A DNA stretch of 64,000 nt from Longispora sp040681875 (GCF_040681875.1 NZ_JBFAZP010000001.1:372001-436000); one strand, 5' to 3'. Shown: positions 49,117 to 57,792, counted from the stretch's first letter. Numbers and translations: made by a program. The notes: generated by a model from the sequence alone, not told the origin.

Positions 49117-49335
49117 GTGTTGCTCGTCGCCGCATACGTGGTCGTGGACTCCAGTTATCTCATGTCGAACGGCTGCATCGGCGACCACGGGCAGATGGTC
49201 TGCCCCACCAGCGGCCCGGACTGGGCCCGACCCCTACCTGGCTCGGTGGCGGCGATGGGCCTGGTCGTCGGCCTCACTGGTCTCGCCGTCGGCCGCCCGA
49301 TCCGTGCGGGGGCTCTGATCGCCGGCTGGAGCTGA
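49117..49335 (+). CDS. Small two-helix membrane protein, possibly a remnant
   Basis: A 72-aa ORF starting with GTG. It has a hydrophobic segment at the N-terminus (Leu-Leu-Val-Ala-Ala-Tyr-Val-Val-Val), a Cys pair in Asn-Gly-Cys-Ile ... Met-Val-Cys-Pro, and a second hydrophobic segment (Ala-Ala-Met-Gly-Leu-Val-Val-Gly-Leu). The hydrophobic reading already begins some residues before the GTG, with a stop further upstream at 49069-49071, which suggests a gene that lost its 5' end. No family was recognised. Confidence 0.35.
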   Translation: MLLVAAYVVVDSSYLMSNGCIGDHGQMVCPTSGPDWARPLPGSVAAMGLVVGLTGLAVGRPIRAGALIAGWS

Positions 49336-49459
49336 CGGCGGCGGCCCCTGCCGCAGCCGGATGCTGAGCGCCGGACAGCCGGAAACCGGGTGCGCCTGAC
49401 AGGTACACCCGGCAGCCGGGGTGTCGTGCGGCCCGACGCACCAGTTCGACCACGACTGC

Positions 49460-49827
49460 CAGTACCCGGCGCCCTCCACCCTCAAGTACGCCGTCGCCGA
49501 CTCCGCGCTGGCGATCATGGCGAAGGCGCTCGGGCACGACGCCGACGCCTCCACGCTCAACGCCAGGGGCCAGAACTACCGCAACCTGTTCGACCCGAGC
49601 ATCGGGTTCTTCCGCCCCCGCGACAGTGGTGGCGCGTGGGTATCCCCGTACAACCCGACCGATGGTGGGCACAAGTTCCACGAGGCGGGGGCCTACCAGT
49701 ACCAGTGGATGGTGCCGCAGCACCGCCCGCACCAAGTGGGTCAACGGGGCGTACGACTACTACCACCCCCACCCAGACCACCGACACCGCCGCCCGGATC
49801 TACGAGCTCCGGGTGTACGGCGGGTGA
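49460..49827 (+). pseudogene. Remnant of a secreted GH92 alpha-mannosidase-type gene joined to the end of a discoidin domain
   Basis: In one frame, Thr-Leu-Lys-Tyr-Ala-Val-Ala-Asp-Ser-Ala-Leu-Ala through Tyr-Gln-Tyr-Gln-Trp-Met-Val-Pro-Gln (to about 49720) is the conserved GH92 block (Asn-Leu-Phe-Asp-Pro-Ser ... Phe-Arg-Pro-Arg-Asp ... Gly-Gly-His-Lys-Phe-His-Glu). The frame then breaks, and another frame ends with Ala-Ala-Arg-Ile-Tyr-Glu-Leu-Arg-Val-Tyr-Gly, the closing strand of an F5/8C domain, stopping at 49827. Most of a GH92 enzyme of over 700 residues is missing on both sides. The gene is dead through internal deletion and loss of its 5' part. Confidence 0.7.
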
Positions 49828-49867
49828 GCACCTGGCGGAACGGACCTGTGCCCGTCCACTCCGGACA

Positions 49868-49912
49868 GTCGCGGGTCCGCACCGGCTCTCGTCCCCGGTG
49901 CGGACCCGCGAC
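49868..49912 (+). terminator. Strong hairpin terminator
   Basis: An 18-base perfect inverted repeat (49868-49885 with 49895-49912) around a 9-base loop, 40 bases after the end of the GH92 remnant and probably that gene's surviving terminator. The remaining bases to 50167 hold nothing I can identify. Confidence 0.85.
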
Positions 49913-50167
49913 CCCGTCACCCGGATCCGGGTCACCGGAGTGACCAGCCCTGGTCCGCCGGTGTCTCTTCCGCCCCGTCGTCACGCCCCCGTCTGCCCGC
50001 CCTGACTACCCGTGGACGCGTTCGGCTTCTGGTTTGTGCGCCTCGATGGTGTGATCGAAGCCGAACAGGGCGCGAGCAGACCACGACGCGCTTAGGGCTC
50101 CGGCCAACTCCCGCCGCAGGTCGCCCTCACCGGGGAGGGCGAAGCGCGGCACGGGTCCCCGGCCGGA

Positions 50168-51337
50168 TCAGGCCAGGCTCGTCCGGCGGCGCAGGATCCA
50201 GACCGCCCGGATGGTCACCGAGGCCGCGGCGGCCAGCGACACGGCGAAGACCCCCACCGCTGCGGTTCTGCTGAACGCGAAGGCGAGCACGATCGGCGCC
50301 ACCAGCGACGCCAGACGTCCCGCGTAGCCCGCGGCCACCATGCCGAGGGCACGTTCGGCGGGGTCCGTGCCGTAGGTGACGGCGAGGTTCGCCCCGGCGA
50401 TGCCGAAACCGGTGGTGATGCCGCACAGGCCGAACAGGATGTACATCCAGGGCGAGTCGGCCGGGATGAGTACGCCGATCAGCATCGCCGTCGTCCCGGC
50501 CACCATGCCGATCAGGAAGCAGCGCCGCCAGCCCAGCGCCGCGGCCAGGTTCCCGAAGACCGACGCGAGCAGGACCGAGGTGAGGTCGCGGACCAGCAGC
50601 AGCGCCGCCAGCGGCAGCGGGTTGCCGGTGGTGACCAGGATCAGCGCCACGAACGAGTTGGTCGTGATGAACAGGACCGACAGCAGCACGTTGTACATCG
50701 CGCCGGCCTGTACCAGGGAGCTGCGGCGCAGTACCCCGAAGGCCGCCGCGTAGGTCTGCCGCCAGGGCGGGCGCCGCTGGCCCTCGCCGAACCGCCAGTG
50801 CGGTACCGCCGCGGCGAGCCCCAGGCAGGCGAGACTCGCCACGCCGACGAACCACAGCAGTGTGCTCGGTTCGCTGGTGACGACGACGAGCCCGGCGACG
50901 CCCATGGCGCCGATCCGCTGGACGGCGCCGTTCCAGCCCTGCAGGTGCGCGGAGCGTTCCGGCGGTACCGACTCGCTCAGTGCCGCCATCAGCGCCGACG
51001 TCTGCGCCCCGAGGCCGACGCCGTAGAGGATCAGGGCCAGAGCCAGGACCCACGCCGCGTCGGCCAGGGCCATCAGCGCCGACGAGCCGAGCAGCATCAC
51101 CGCGCCGAGGGAGATGACAGCCCGGCGCCCGACGGCGTCGGAGATGGCCGCGAACGGGGTCTCGGCGATCAGCCCGGTCAGGCTGGGCAGGGCCAGGAGT
51201 GCCCCGATCGCTATGGCGTCGACGTGCAGGTCGTCGAGACGCAACGGCACCACGACCTGGACGAGGGTGAGGGTGAGGAAGGTGAACAGGACCAGGAGCA
51301 GACTGCGGGCGGGACCCAGTTCCGGGGTGGGCCTCAT
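50168..51337 (-). CDS. MFS transporter at the end of the nucleoside operon
   Basis: A 389-aa, 12-helix MFS protein. Loop 2-3 reads Phe-Ala-Ala-Ile-Ser-Asp-Ala-Val-Gly-Arg-Arg-Ala. ATG 51337 overlaps the stop of the permease gene (ATGA), which fixes the start and places it in the same transcript. Its task could be export of the freed nucleobase or of a pathway by-product, since the operon already has an importer; that is inference. Confidence 0.88.
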   Translation of the reverse strand: MRPTPELGPARSLLLVLFTFLTLTLVQVVVPLRLDDLHVDAIAIGALLALPSLTGLIAETPFAAISDAVGRRAVISLGAVMLLGSSALMALADAAWVLALALILYGVGLGAQTSALMAALSESVPPERSAHLQGWNGAVQRIGAMGVAGLVVVTSEPSTLLWFVGVASLACLGLAAAVPHWRFGEGQRRPPWRQTYAAAFGVLRRSSLVQAGAMYNVLLSVLFITTNSFVALILVTTGNPLPLAALLLVRDLTSVLLASVFGNLAAALGWRRCFLIGMVAGTTAMLIGVLIPADSPWMYILFGLCGITTGFGIAGANLAVTYGTDPAERALGMVAAGYAGRLASLVAPIVLAFAFSRTAAVGVFAVSLAAAASVTIRAVWILRRRTSLA

Positions 51338-52194
51338 CCCTTGAGTCCGCTGCGGGCCATGCCCTCGACGAAGTACTTCTGCAGGAACATGAACAAGACC
51401 ATGATCGGGATGGTGGCGAGGGTCGCGCCGGCGAAGACCACACCCCAGTTGGGCAGCTCGCCGGGGACCGTGTTCTGGGCGATGGCGACCTGGATGACCT
51501 GGTTCTCCGGGCTCTGGGCGATGACCAGGGGCCAGAGGAACGCGTTCCAGGAGGCCAGGAACGTGATCAGGGCGAGGGTGGCCAGGGCCGTGCGCACATT
51601 GGGCAGCATGATGCTGCGGAATATCCGCCAGTGCCCGGCGCCGTCGAGCATCGCCGCCTCGTCGAGTTCGCGGGGCACGTCCAGGAACGCCTGACGGAGC
51701 AGGAAGATGCCGAACGGGGACGCGATCCACGGCACGAAGACGCCCCACAGGCTGTCGTTGAGGCCGAGCTGGGTGGCGACGTGGTACATCGGGACCACCA
51801 GGGCCTCGCTGGGCACCAGGAAGGTGGTCAGGATGACGCCGAACAGCAGGGTGCGGCCCCGGAAGTCGATCCGGGTCAGCGCGTAGGCGGCCAGGCTGCA
51901 CACGATGACCGTGCAGACGACCTGGGCGGCGGAGACCAGCAGCGAGTTGAGCATCGCCCGGCCGAGGTCACGCTCTACGAACAGGTCGACGTAGTTGTCC
52001 AGCGTCGCCGGGTGCGGCAGGAACGTCCAGATCGACAGGCCCGAGGCGTCCTTGAAGATCGAGTCCTGCGACTTCAGGGACGACCCGACCATCCACAGGT
52101 AGGGCGTGAGGAACACGGCGCAGAGCACAGCCGCGATGACCCCGTTCCACCAGCGGAGGCGGCGCCGGGCGCGAGGGAGGGTGCCGGGGACCAT
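51334..52194 (-). CDS. ABC transporter permease (MalG-like) of the nucleoside operon
   Basis: A 286-aa permease with EAA loop Asp-Glu-Ala-Ala-Met-Leu-Asp-Gly-Ala-Gly-His-Trp-Arg-Ile-Phe and the usual ending Leu-Gln-Lys-Tyr-Phe-Val-Glu-Gly-Met-Ala-Arg-Ser-Gly-Leu-Lys-Gly. ATG 52194 overlaps the preceding stop by one base (TGATG). It belongs to the carbohydrate-uptake (CUT1) class, as does its partner. Confidence 0.92.
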   Translation of the reverse strand: MVPGTLPRARRRLRWWNGVIAAVLCAVFLTPYLWMVGSSLKSQDSIFKDASGLSIWTFLPHPATLDNYVDLFVERDLGRAMLNSLLVSAAQVVCTVIVCSLAAYALTRIDFRGRTLLFGVILTTFLVPSEALVVPMYHVATQLGLNDSLWGVFVPWIASPFGIFLLRQAFLDVPRELDEAAMLDGAGHWRIFRSIMLPNVRTALATLALITFLASWNAFLWPLVIAQSPENQVIQVAIAQNTVPGELPNWGVVFAGATLATIPIMVLFMFLQKYFVEGMARSGLKG

Positions 52195-53069
52195 CAGGAA
52201 CTCTCCTTCGTGCGCAGCAGGAACAACTGGACCGAGCTGACGACGAGGATGATGGCCATCAGCAGCACCGACAGTGCCTCGGCGTAGCCGGCCCGCAGGT
52301 AGGTGAACGCGGACTGGTAGATGTAGTAGACGAACAGGACCGTCGAGCTCTCCGGTCCCCCGCCGGTCATCACGTAGGCCGGCGCGAACGCCTGGAATGA
52401 GAAGACCGTCATGATCACGACCACGAAGAGGGTGGTACGCCGCAGCAGCGGCAGCTTGACCCGCCAGAACGTCTGCCAGGGGTTCGCGCCGTCGATGGAC
52501 GCGGCTTCCAGGAGTTCGCCGGGAATCGACTGCAGCCCGCTGAGGAACAGGATCATGGCGAAGCCGACCTGTGCCCACACGGTCATCACGACCAGCGACG
52601 GCAGCGCCTGGCCGGTGCTGGTCACGAAGGGTTGCGGGTCGATGCCGACCGCGCCGAGCACGGTGTTGGCCAGCCCGTGACCGGGGTCGAGGAGGAAGGT
52701 CCACAGGGTCGCGATCACCACGACGGAGGTCACGACGGGGGTGAAGATCAGCGCCCGCAACGCCTTCACGCCGCGGAAACGCTGGTTGACGAAGAGCGCC
52801 AGGGCGAGCCCCAGCGGGATCACCAGCACGACCAGGCCGAGAGAGAACAGGACCGTGACCTGGAGGGACTTGACCACCATCGGGTCATCGAGCAGCGCCC
52901 GATAGTTGTCGAGGCCGACCGAGGTGGCCTCGTCGGGATTCAGGAACGAGAACTTGCGGGTGGAGTCGCGCACCATCGTCGCGAGGGGCCAACCCTGGAA
53001 GATCACCAGCAGCAGCAGGAACGGGCCCAGAAACGCCGCAGCGGTCAGGTAGGTCTTGAAACGCCTCAT
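52194..53069 (-). CDS. ABC transporter permease (MalF-like) of the nucleoside operon
   Basis: A 291-aa permease. EAA loop: Glu-Ala-Ala-Ser-Ile-Asp-Gly-Ala-Asn-Pro-Trp-Gln-Thr-Phe; Met-Thr-Gly-Gly-Gly-Pro near the C-terminus. It begins with ATG 53069, 95 bases after the binding-protein stop, the only wide gap in the importer genes, occupied by a strong hairpin. Confidence 0.92.
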   Translation of the reverse strand: MRRFKTYLTAAAFLGPFLLLLVIFQGWPLATMVRDSTRKFSFLNPDEATSVGLDNYRALLDDPMVVKSLQVTVLFSLGLVVLVIPLGLALALFVNQRFRGVKALRALIFTPVVTSVVVIATLWTFLLDPGHGLANTVLGAVGIDPQPFVTSTGQALPSLVVMTVWAQVGFAMILFLSGLQSIPGELLEAASIDGANPWQTFWRVKLPLLRRTTLFVVVIMTVFSFQAFAPAYVMTGGGPESSTVLFVYYIYQSAFTYLRAGYAEALSVLLMAIILVVSSVQLFLLRTKESS

Positions 53070-53096
53070 CCGTGTGTCACCTAGCTGTTCTTTCCG

Positions 53097-53142
53097 GTGG
53101 TTCCGCCAGCGCCCGGACCGGGCCGCGCGCTGGCGGAACCAC
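53097..53142 (-). terminator. Intercistronic hairpin between binding-protein and permease genes
   Basis: A perfect 16-base inverted repeat (53097-53112 with 53127-53142). Inside an operon at this point, such structures usually stabilise the upstream binding-protein mRNA or attenuate the permease genes, giving an excess of binding protein. Confidence 0.8.
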
Positions 53143-53164
53143 TAGGAGGGGTGGGTCCTGGCTG

Positions 53165-54478
53165 CTAGCCCTTGCCCGCGATCTGCTCGAACTGCTTGAC
53201 GGCCTTGTCGAGCGTCGCCGCGACGTCGCCGCCGTAGGCGATGTCGCGCATCGCGCTGGTCACGATCGAGTCGTACTGGGCGTAATGGGGGCCCGGGGGT
53301 CGGGGCTGGCCCCACTGCTCCAGCTCGTTCCTGTAGATCGCCAGGGGGTAGCTGTCGTACTGCGGCAACTGCGTGAACAGCGACTTCAGTACCGGCATGG
53401 AGTGGTCGCCCTGCGAGTTCTTCAACTGTTCCGGGCCACTGGCCACGAACATGACGAACTCGGCGGCCTCCTTCGGGTGCTTGCTGCGGGCACCGACGCC
53501 CAGGGTCAGGCTGCCGGTCTGGGTGATCGGCGTGGTGACGTAGGGCAGCGGCGTGACACCGGTCTTGAACGTGGCGTCGGGGGCGAGCAACTTGCCGATG
53601 TACGACGGCTGCTGGATGTCGAAGCACGCCTTGCCATCGGCGTAGGCGTTGGGGATGCCGGCCTTCGGCGAGATGCCGTACTTGTTGAAGATGTCCTGGT
53701 AGATCTGGGCACCCCGGGCGGCTTCCGGGGTGTTGAGCCAGCCGTTGATCGTCTTGCCGTCCGGGGCGAGCGCCCAGAACGTCTTGTAGAGGCTGGACTG
53801 CTGGTCGGCCTTCGGGTCACCGGCCGAGCGAAGGAAGTTCAGCGACACGTAGGACGGGCCGGGCGTGCCGTTGCCCGACTGGGTGGGCGCCAGGCCCCAG
53901 ACCTTGGCGTTGCCCGCCGGGCCGACCTGGCACTTGCGCATCGCGTCGATGGCCTGGTCCCAGGTCCACGCCTTGTCCAGGCTGTCGGGCGGGGTGATCC
54001 CGAGCTTGTCGAGCATGTCCTTGTTGTAGATCAGCGCGAGCGCCGACTGGCGGATGCCGGGGCTGTAGAGGCGCCCTTCGTAGGTGTGCTCCTTGATGGT
54101 CGCCGGGATGATGTCGGCGCGGATCGCCGCGGTGATCGCGGCGTCCATCGGGGCGATCACCCCCCGGGAGGCGTAGGTGGCCGTGTTGGGGCCGTCGTAG
54201 GTGTAGACGTCCGGCGGCGTCGGCGAACCGGCGATCACGTTGATCTTGTCGGCGAGCTGCCCGAACGGCACCTCGGACACCTTGATCTCGATACAGGGGT
54301 GCGCGGCCTCCCAGTCCTTGAGCACGCTGGGCGCGGGCGGCGTGTCCTGTGCGCGCAGCAGGTTCAGCGTCACGACCTTGTCGCAACCGGGCTTGCTCGC
54401 CGTGTCCTTCGCTGCCGTGCAGGCCGTGCCGAGCAGCAGGACCGCGAGTCCCACGGCGCCGATACGCATCAGTTTCAC
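53165..54478 (-). CDS. ABC transporter substrate-binding lipoprotein (family 1) of the nucleoside operon
   Basis: A 437-aa lipoprotein with lipobox Leu-Gly-Thr-Ala-Cys (Cys20). Mature domain: Val-Thr-Leu-Asn-Leu-Leu, Trp-Glu-Ala-Ala-His-Pro, Leu-Ile-Tyr-Asn-Lys-Asp-Met-Leu-Asp-Lys-Leu-Gly-Ile, all standard for CUT1 binding proteins. Given the nucleoside hydrolase and ribokinase genes upstream in the same transcript, the ligand is probably a nucleoside or a ribosyl compound, although CUT1 proteins for nucleosides are less usual than Bmp-type ones. GTG 54478 follows AGAGGA; an in-frame ATG nine bases later (54469) is an alternative. Confidence 0.9.
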   Translation of the reverse strand: MKLMRIGAVGLAVLLLGTACTAAKDTASKPGCDKVVTLNLLRAQDTPPAPSVLKDWEAAHPCIEIKVSEVPFGQLADKINVIAGSPTPPDVYTYDGPNTATYASRGVIAPMDAAITAAIRADIIPATIKEHTYEGRLYSPGIRQSALALIYNKDMLDKLGITPPDSLDKAWTWDQAIDAMRKCQVGPAGNAKVWGLAPTQSGNGTPGPSYVSLNFLRSAGDPKADQQSSLYKTFWALAPDGKTINGWLNTPEAARGAQIYQDIFNKYGISPKAGIPNAYADGKACFDIQQPSYIGKLLAPDATFKTGVTPLPYVTTPITQTGSLTLGVGARSKHPKEAAEFVMFVASGPEQLKNSQGDHSMPVLKSLFTQLPQYDSYPLAIYRNELEQWGQPRPPGPHYAQYDSIVTSAMRDIAYGGDVAATLDKAVKQFEQIAGKG

Positions 54479-54534
54479 GGGCGTTCCTCTCTTGCGGGGG
54501 GGGTTCTTTCGGGGGGCGGAGCGGGTGGCGCCCG

Positions 54535-55503
54535 TCAGCGCTGTGACCGCGCGGGAAAGGCGAGGGCTTCGAGGAGGAACGCCACGAACAGCTCCCGGTT
54601 GGCGCCGAGTGCGACGTGCGCCGTCGCCGGGGACCGGGCCGGGACGCGGGTGTCGACGACCAGTTGGCCGACGGTCAGTTCGCCGGTGGTCTCGATGTCC
54701 GTCGGGTAGTGCCCGACGTGCTCGAGTACCGACGGGTGGATCAGCGCCGCCACGCACAGGGCGTCGTGCACCGGCGCGGAGTGCGGCAGATCCAGTGGCG
54801 CGTGCGTGTCGTGCGCGTGGATGCGCTGGCGGATGAACGCGACGGCGGCGGTGGCCGCGGGCGTACCCACCTGATCGAGCTTGTCGCAGTCGACGTCTGT
54901 GACCAGGGCCTCGTGGGTCGCGTCGAGCGGGACCACCGTGATGTCGCGGACCCCGGAGCGCAGGACCACCCGGGCGGCCTCCGGGTCCATCCACAGGTTG
55001 GACTCGGCGGCGGCGGTGCGGTTGGTCCTGCGGTGGCCGCCGCCCATCAGCACGATCCGCGGGATCCTGTCCACGATCCGCGGCTCCAGGCGGATCGCCT
55101 GGGCGACGTTGGTCAGCGGGCCGGTCGGGACCAGGACCGTGTCCGGGCCGAGCGGACCCATGTAGGTCTCGACCAGGAACTCCGCGGCGTTGTCGCTCGC
55201 GACGGTCGAGGTGGCGGGCGGCAGGTTGAGGTACTCGCCATGCCAGTCGCTGGCCTTGCGCCGGGTCACCCCGTCGGGGAAGCAGTCGCGTTCCAGCGGC
55301 AGCGCGGCCCCCCGGTGCACCGGCACGTCGACGCCGATGTGATCGAGGACCCGCAGAGTGTTCTCGGTGGTGTTGGGCAACGGCACGTTGCCGTTGACCG
55401 TGCCCACACCGACCAGTTCGAGGCCCGGGTGCAGGGCGGCGCACATGATCGCCACCGCGTCGTCGGTGCCGGTGTCCACGTCGAGGATGAGTCGGGTCGT
55501 CAT
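54535..55503 (-). CDS. Nucleoside hydrolase (IUNH family)
   Basis: A 322-aa hydrolase that splits nucleosides into base and ribose. The calcium/ribose motif Asp-Val-Asp-Thr-Gly-Thr-Asp-Asp-Ala is at residues 8-16, Leu-Thr-Asn-Val-Ala near 150, and the C-terminal His-Asp in Pro-Val-His-Asp-Ala supplies the last ligand. ATG 55503 overlaps the ribokinase stop (ATGA). With the downstream importer and upstream kinase it gives the route: import, hydrolysis, ribose phosphorylation. Confidence 0.94.
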   Translation of the reverse strand: MTTRLILDVDTGTDDAVAIMCAALHPGLELVGVGTVNGNVPLPNTTENTLRVLDHIGVDVPVHRGAALPLERDCFPDGVTRRKASDWHGEYLNLPPATSTVASDNAAEFLVETYMGPLGPDTVLVPTGPLTNVAQAIRLEPRIVDRIPRIVLMGGGHRRTNRTAAAESNLWMDPEAARVVLRSGVRDITVVPLDATHEALVTDVDCDKLDQVGTPAATAAVAFIRQRIHAHDTHAPLDLPHSAPVHDALCVAALIHPSVLEHVGHYPTDIETTGELTVGQLVVDTRVPARSPATAHVALGANRELFVAFLLEALAFPARSQR

Positions 55504-56804
55504 GGGTTCCCCCCGTGGTGTGTGATGAACCGCCGCACGTCGGCGGCGGACGGAATCGATTCCTGCGTGCCGGATCTGGTCACCGAGAGCGCGGCGGCGG
55601 CGCTGGCCCAGCGGACCGCGCCAGGCACCCCCAGCCCGTCGCGGAGCCCGGCCGCGAACGCGCCGACGAAGGTGTCGCCCGCCCCGACCGTGTCGACCGC
55701 GGCCACCCGGAAGGCGGGTTGGTGTCGCTCGGTGCCGTCGCGGTAGGTGCGCGCCCCGTCGGCGCCGGCCGTGACGATCACGCAGGGGACGGGTAGGTCC
55801 CGCTGGGGCTGCGGGTGCGGCTTGTTTCGCGGGTCCAGCCGGCGCTGGGGATCCAGATGGGGCTGCGGGTCCGGCCGGCGCTGGGGGTCCGGCCGGTGCC
55901 GGGGGTCCGGCCGGTGCCGGGGGTCCGGCTGGTGCCGGGGGTCCGGCTGGTGCTGGGGGCCGGGCCAGCCGAGGACGATCTCGGCCTCGTGTTCGTTGAC
56001 GATCAGGAAGTCGGTGTGGGACAACAGTTCGGGGAGCTGTGGCGCGGCCGGGGCGGCGTTGAGGATGACCGTGCAGCCCACGGCCCTGGCCCGGCGGGCC
56101 GCGATCAGGTTGACCTCGGGACTGACCTCGCCCTGCAGCAACAGGACATCCCCCGCCGCCACCGGCAGGTCGATCAGTTCGAGGGCCCCGTTCGCGCCGG
56201 GGTACAGGCCGATCAGGTTCTCGCCCCGGTCATCGACCATGACCAGGGCGGCCCCGGTTCGCTCGGCGCCGAGTTGGACCCCGCTCACATCGACGCCGGA
56301 CTCCGCGAGCCGCCCCAGCATCGTCCGGGTCTCCGGGTCGTCGCCGACCCGGGCGATCAGACGGGTGGGCGCGCCCTGCCGCGCGCACGACACCGCCTGG
56401 TTGGCGCCCTTGCCTCCGAGGTTGGTGACCAACTGCCGTCCGACCAGGGTCTCCCCCGGTTTCGGCAGCGCGGCCATGGTCAGGGTGAAGTCCACATTGA
56501 AGCTGCCGACGACCCAGATGGTGTTCACCGTGGTGGAGGACGACCCGGCCGTGGCGGGTGCCGTCTCGGGCACGGTGGAGGACGACTCGGCCGCAGTGAG
56601 GGTGGTCCTGGACGCGACGGGTGTCGGCTCGCCGTTGGCCGGTGTGGTCTCGAACATGGCGGGCGTCGGCTCACCCATCGTGGGGGCGGACTCAGACACG
56701 GCGGATGTCGACCCACCCATGACAGGCGTGATCCGGGACATGGCCGTTGTCGGCTCAGACATGACGGGTTTCGGGGCTGTCAGGTCGGTTGTCGGCTCAG
56801 ACAT
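55500..56804 (-). CDS. rbsK: PfkB-family ribokinase with N-terminal extension and internal hexapeptide repeats
   Basis: A 434-aa kinase, about 130 residues longer than ordinary ribokinase. The fold is intact: Val-Gly-Ser-Phe-Asn-Val-Asp, Asn-Leu-Gly-Gly-Lys-Gly-Ala-Asn-Gln-Ala and the catalytic Asp-Thr-Val-Gly-Ala-Gly-Asp-Thr-Phe. Two expansions are odd: residues 1-~92 are Ser/Thr/Pro-rich with repeated Ser-Glu-Pro-Thr-Thr and Gly-Glu-Pro-Thr-Pro, and an insert after Ile-Val-Leu-Gly-Trp-Pro-Gly-Pro carries about eight His-Arg-Pro-Asp-Pro-Arg-like units. ATG 56804 overlaps the LacI stop by 8 bases; starts inside the extension, or GTG 56528 at the kinase fold, cannot be excluded. Role: ribose to ribose 5-phosphate. 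Confidence 0.88.
   Translation of the reverse strand: MSEPTTDLTAPKPVMSEPTTAMSRITPVMGGSTSAVSESAPTMGEPTPAMFETTPANGEPTPVASRTTLTAAESSSTVPETAPATAGSSSTTVNTIWVVGSFNVDFTLTMAALPKPGETLVGRQLVTNLGGKGANQAVSCARQGAPTRLIARVGDDPETRTMLGRLAESGVDVSGVQLGAERTGAALVMVDDRGENLIGLYPGANGALELIDLPVAAGDVLLLQGEVSPEVNLIAARRARAVGCTVILNAAPAAPQLPELLSHTDFLIVNEHEAEIVLGWPGPQHQPDPRHQPDPRHRPDPRHRPDPQRRPDPQPHLDPQRRLDPRNKPHPQPQRDLPVPCVIVTAGADGARTYRDGTERHQPAFRVAAVDTVGAGDTFVGAFAAGLRDGLGVPGAVRWASAAAALSVTRSGTQESIPSAADVRRFITHHGGNP
55800..55960 (-). repeat. 18-bp tandem repeat array inside the ribokinase gene
   Basis: About eight imperfect copies of an 18-base unit (GGTGCCGGGGGTCCGGCC-like on the plus strand) encode the hexapeptide insert. 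The copies towards 55960 are the most alike. The array is in frame and does not interrupt the kinase. Confidence 0.9.
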
Positions 56805-57792
56805 GACGGGTCGTTCCGCGCACGACGAGTTCCGGGTCGAGAATGACGCGGGTGTCGTGCGGCTGTTCGGCGATCTGGAGCAGGAGCAGTTCGGCGGCCC
56901 GCCGTCCGAGCTGTGCCGCCGGTTGGCGGATCGTGGTCAGCGGCGGCTCGGTGCACTGTGCGAGGTGGATGTCGTCGAATCCGATCAGTGAGACGTCGGC
57001 GGGAACCGACAGCCCGGCCGCGCGCAGGGTCACCATCGCGCCCATCGCCATCAGGTCGTTCGTGGCGAAGACCGCCGTGAACTCCTCCTGTCGCTTGAGC
57101 AGTTCGGCGGTTGCCGACTGCCCGCCGGCCATGTCGAGGCTGCCCCGGGCGACCCGGGTCTCGACCGGGTCGATACCGCGCTCGCGCAGCGCGTCCTGAT
57201 ATCCCCAGTAGCGGGCCCGGGAGGCGTCGTTGTCCTGGTCGCCACCGAGGAACGCGACCGTGCGGTGACCGAGGTCGAGGAGGTGCGAGGTGGCCAGGTA
57301 GCCGCCCAGCCGGTGGTCGATCTTGACGACGACAGCACCCGGCGACTTGACCTCGCGGTCGACCTGGACGATCGGCGTGCCCTGGGTGAGCTGGGCCAGG
57401 CCCTCCGGGGTCAGGTTGGACCCGATCAGCATCAGTCCGTCGACCTGCCGGGCCGCGAGGAGTTTCAGGTACCGCCGCTCGCGCTCGATGGTCGACGACG
57501 CGCTACAGATGATCACGACGTAGTCCTGCGCGTCGGTGACCTCCTCGATCCCCGCGGCGATGTCGGCGAAGAACGGGTTGGCCAGGTCCGGCACGATCAG
57601 GGCGACCGAACGGCTGGAACCCGACGCGAGGGACCGGGCGACGATGCTGGGCTGGTAGTCCAGACGCTGCATGGCGGCGGTGACCTTCGCCCGGGTCGCC
57701 GGGCTGACGTTCGCGACGCCGTTGAGTACGCGCGACACCGTCCCCAGGGCGACGCCGGCCTCGCGGGCCACGTCGTAGATGCTTGCGCCCAT
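56797..57792 (-). CDS. LacI family transcriptional regulator of the nucleoside operon
   Basis: A 331-aa repressor. The helix-turn-helix and hinge are canonical (Ser-Ile-Tyr-Asp-Val-Ala-Arg-Glu-Ala-Gly-Val-Ala, then Thr-Val-Ser-Arg-Val-Leu-Asn-Gly), and the sugar-binding core follows from ~60 (Val-Ala-Leu-Ile-Val-Pro-Asp-Leu-Ala-Asn-Pro-Phe-Phe). It is the first gene of a seven-gene unit, so it probably represses its own operon through the paired operators at 57841-57863. The effector is likely ribose or a nucleoside. ATG 57792 starts right at the DNA-binding domain. Confidence 0.93.
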   Translation of the reverse strand: MGASIYDVAREAGVALGTVSRVLNGVANVSPATRAKVTAAMQRLDYQPSIVARSLASGSSRSVALIVPDLANPFFADIAAGIEEVTDAQDYVVIICSASSTIERERRYLKLLAARQVDGLMLIGSNLTPEGLAQLTQGTPIVQVDREVKSPGAVVVKIDHRLGGYLATSHLLDLGHRTVAFLGGDQDNDASRARYWGYQDALRERGIDPVETRVARGSLDMAGGQSATAELLKRQEEFTAVFATNDLMAMGAMVTLRAAGLSVPADVSLIGFDDIHLAQCTEPPLTTIRQPAAQLGRRAAELLLLQIAEQPHDTRVILDPELVVRGTTRHV

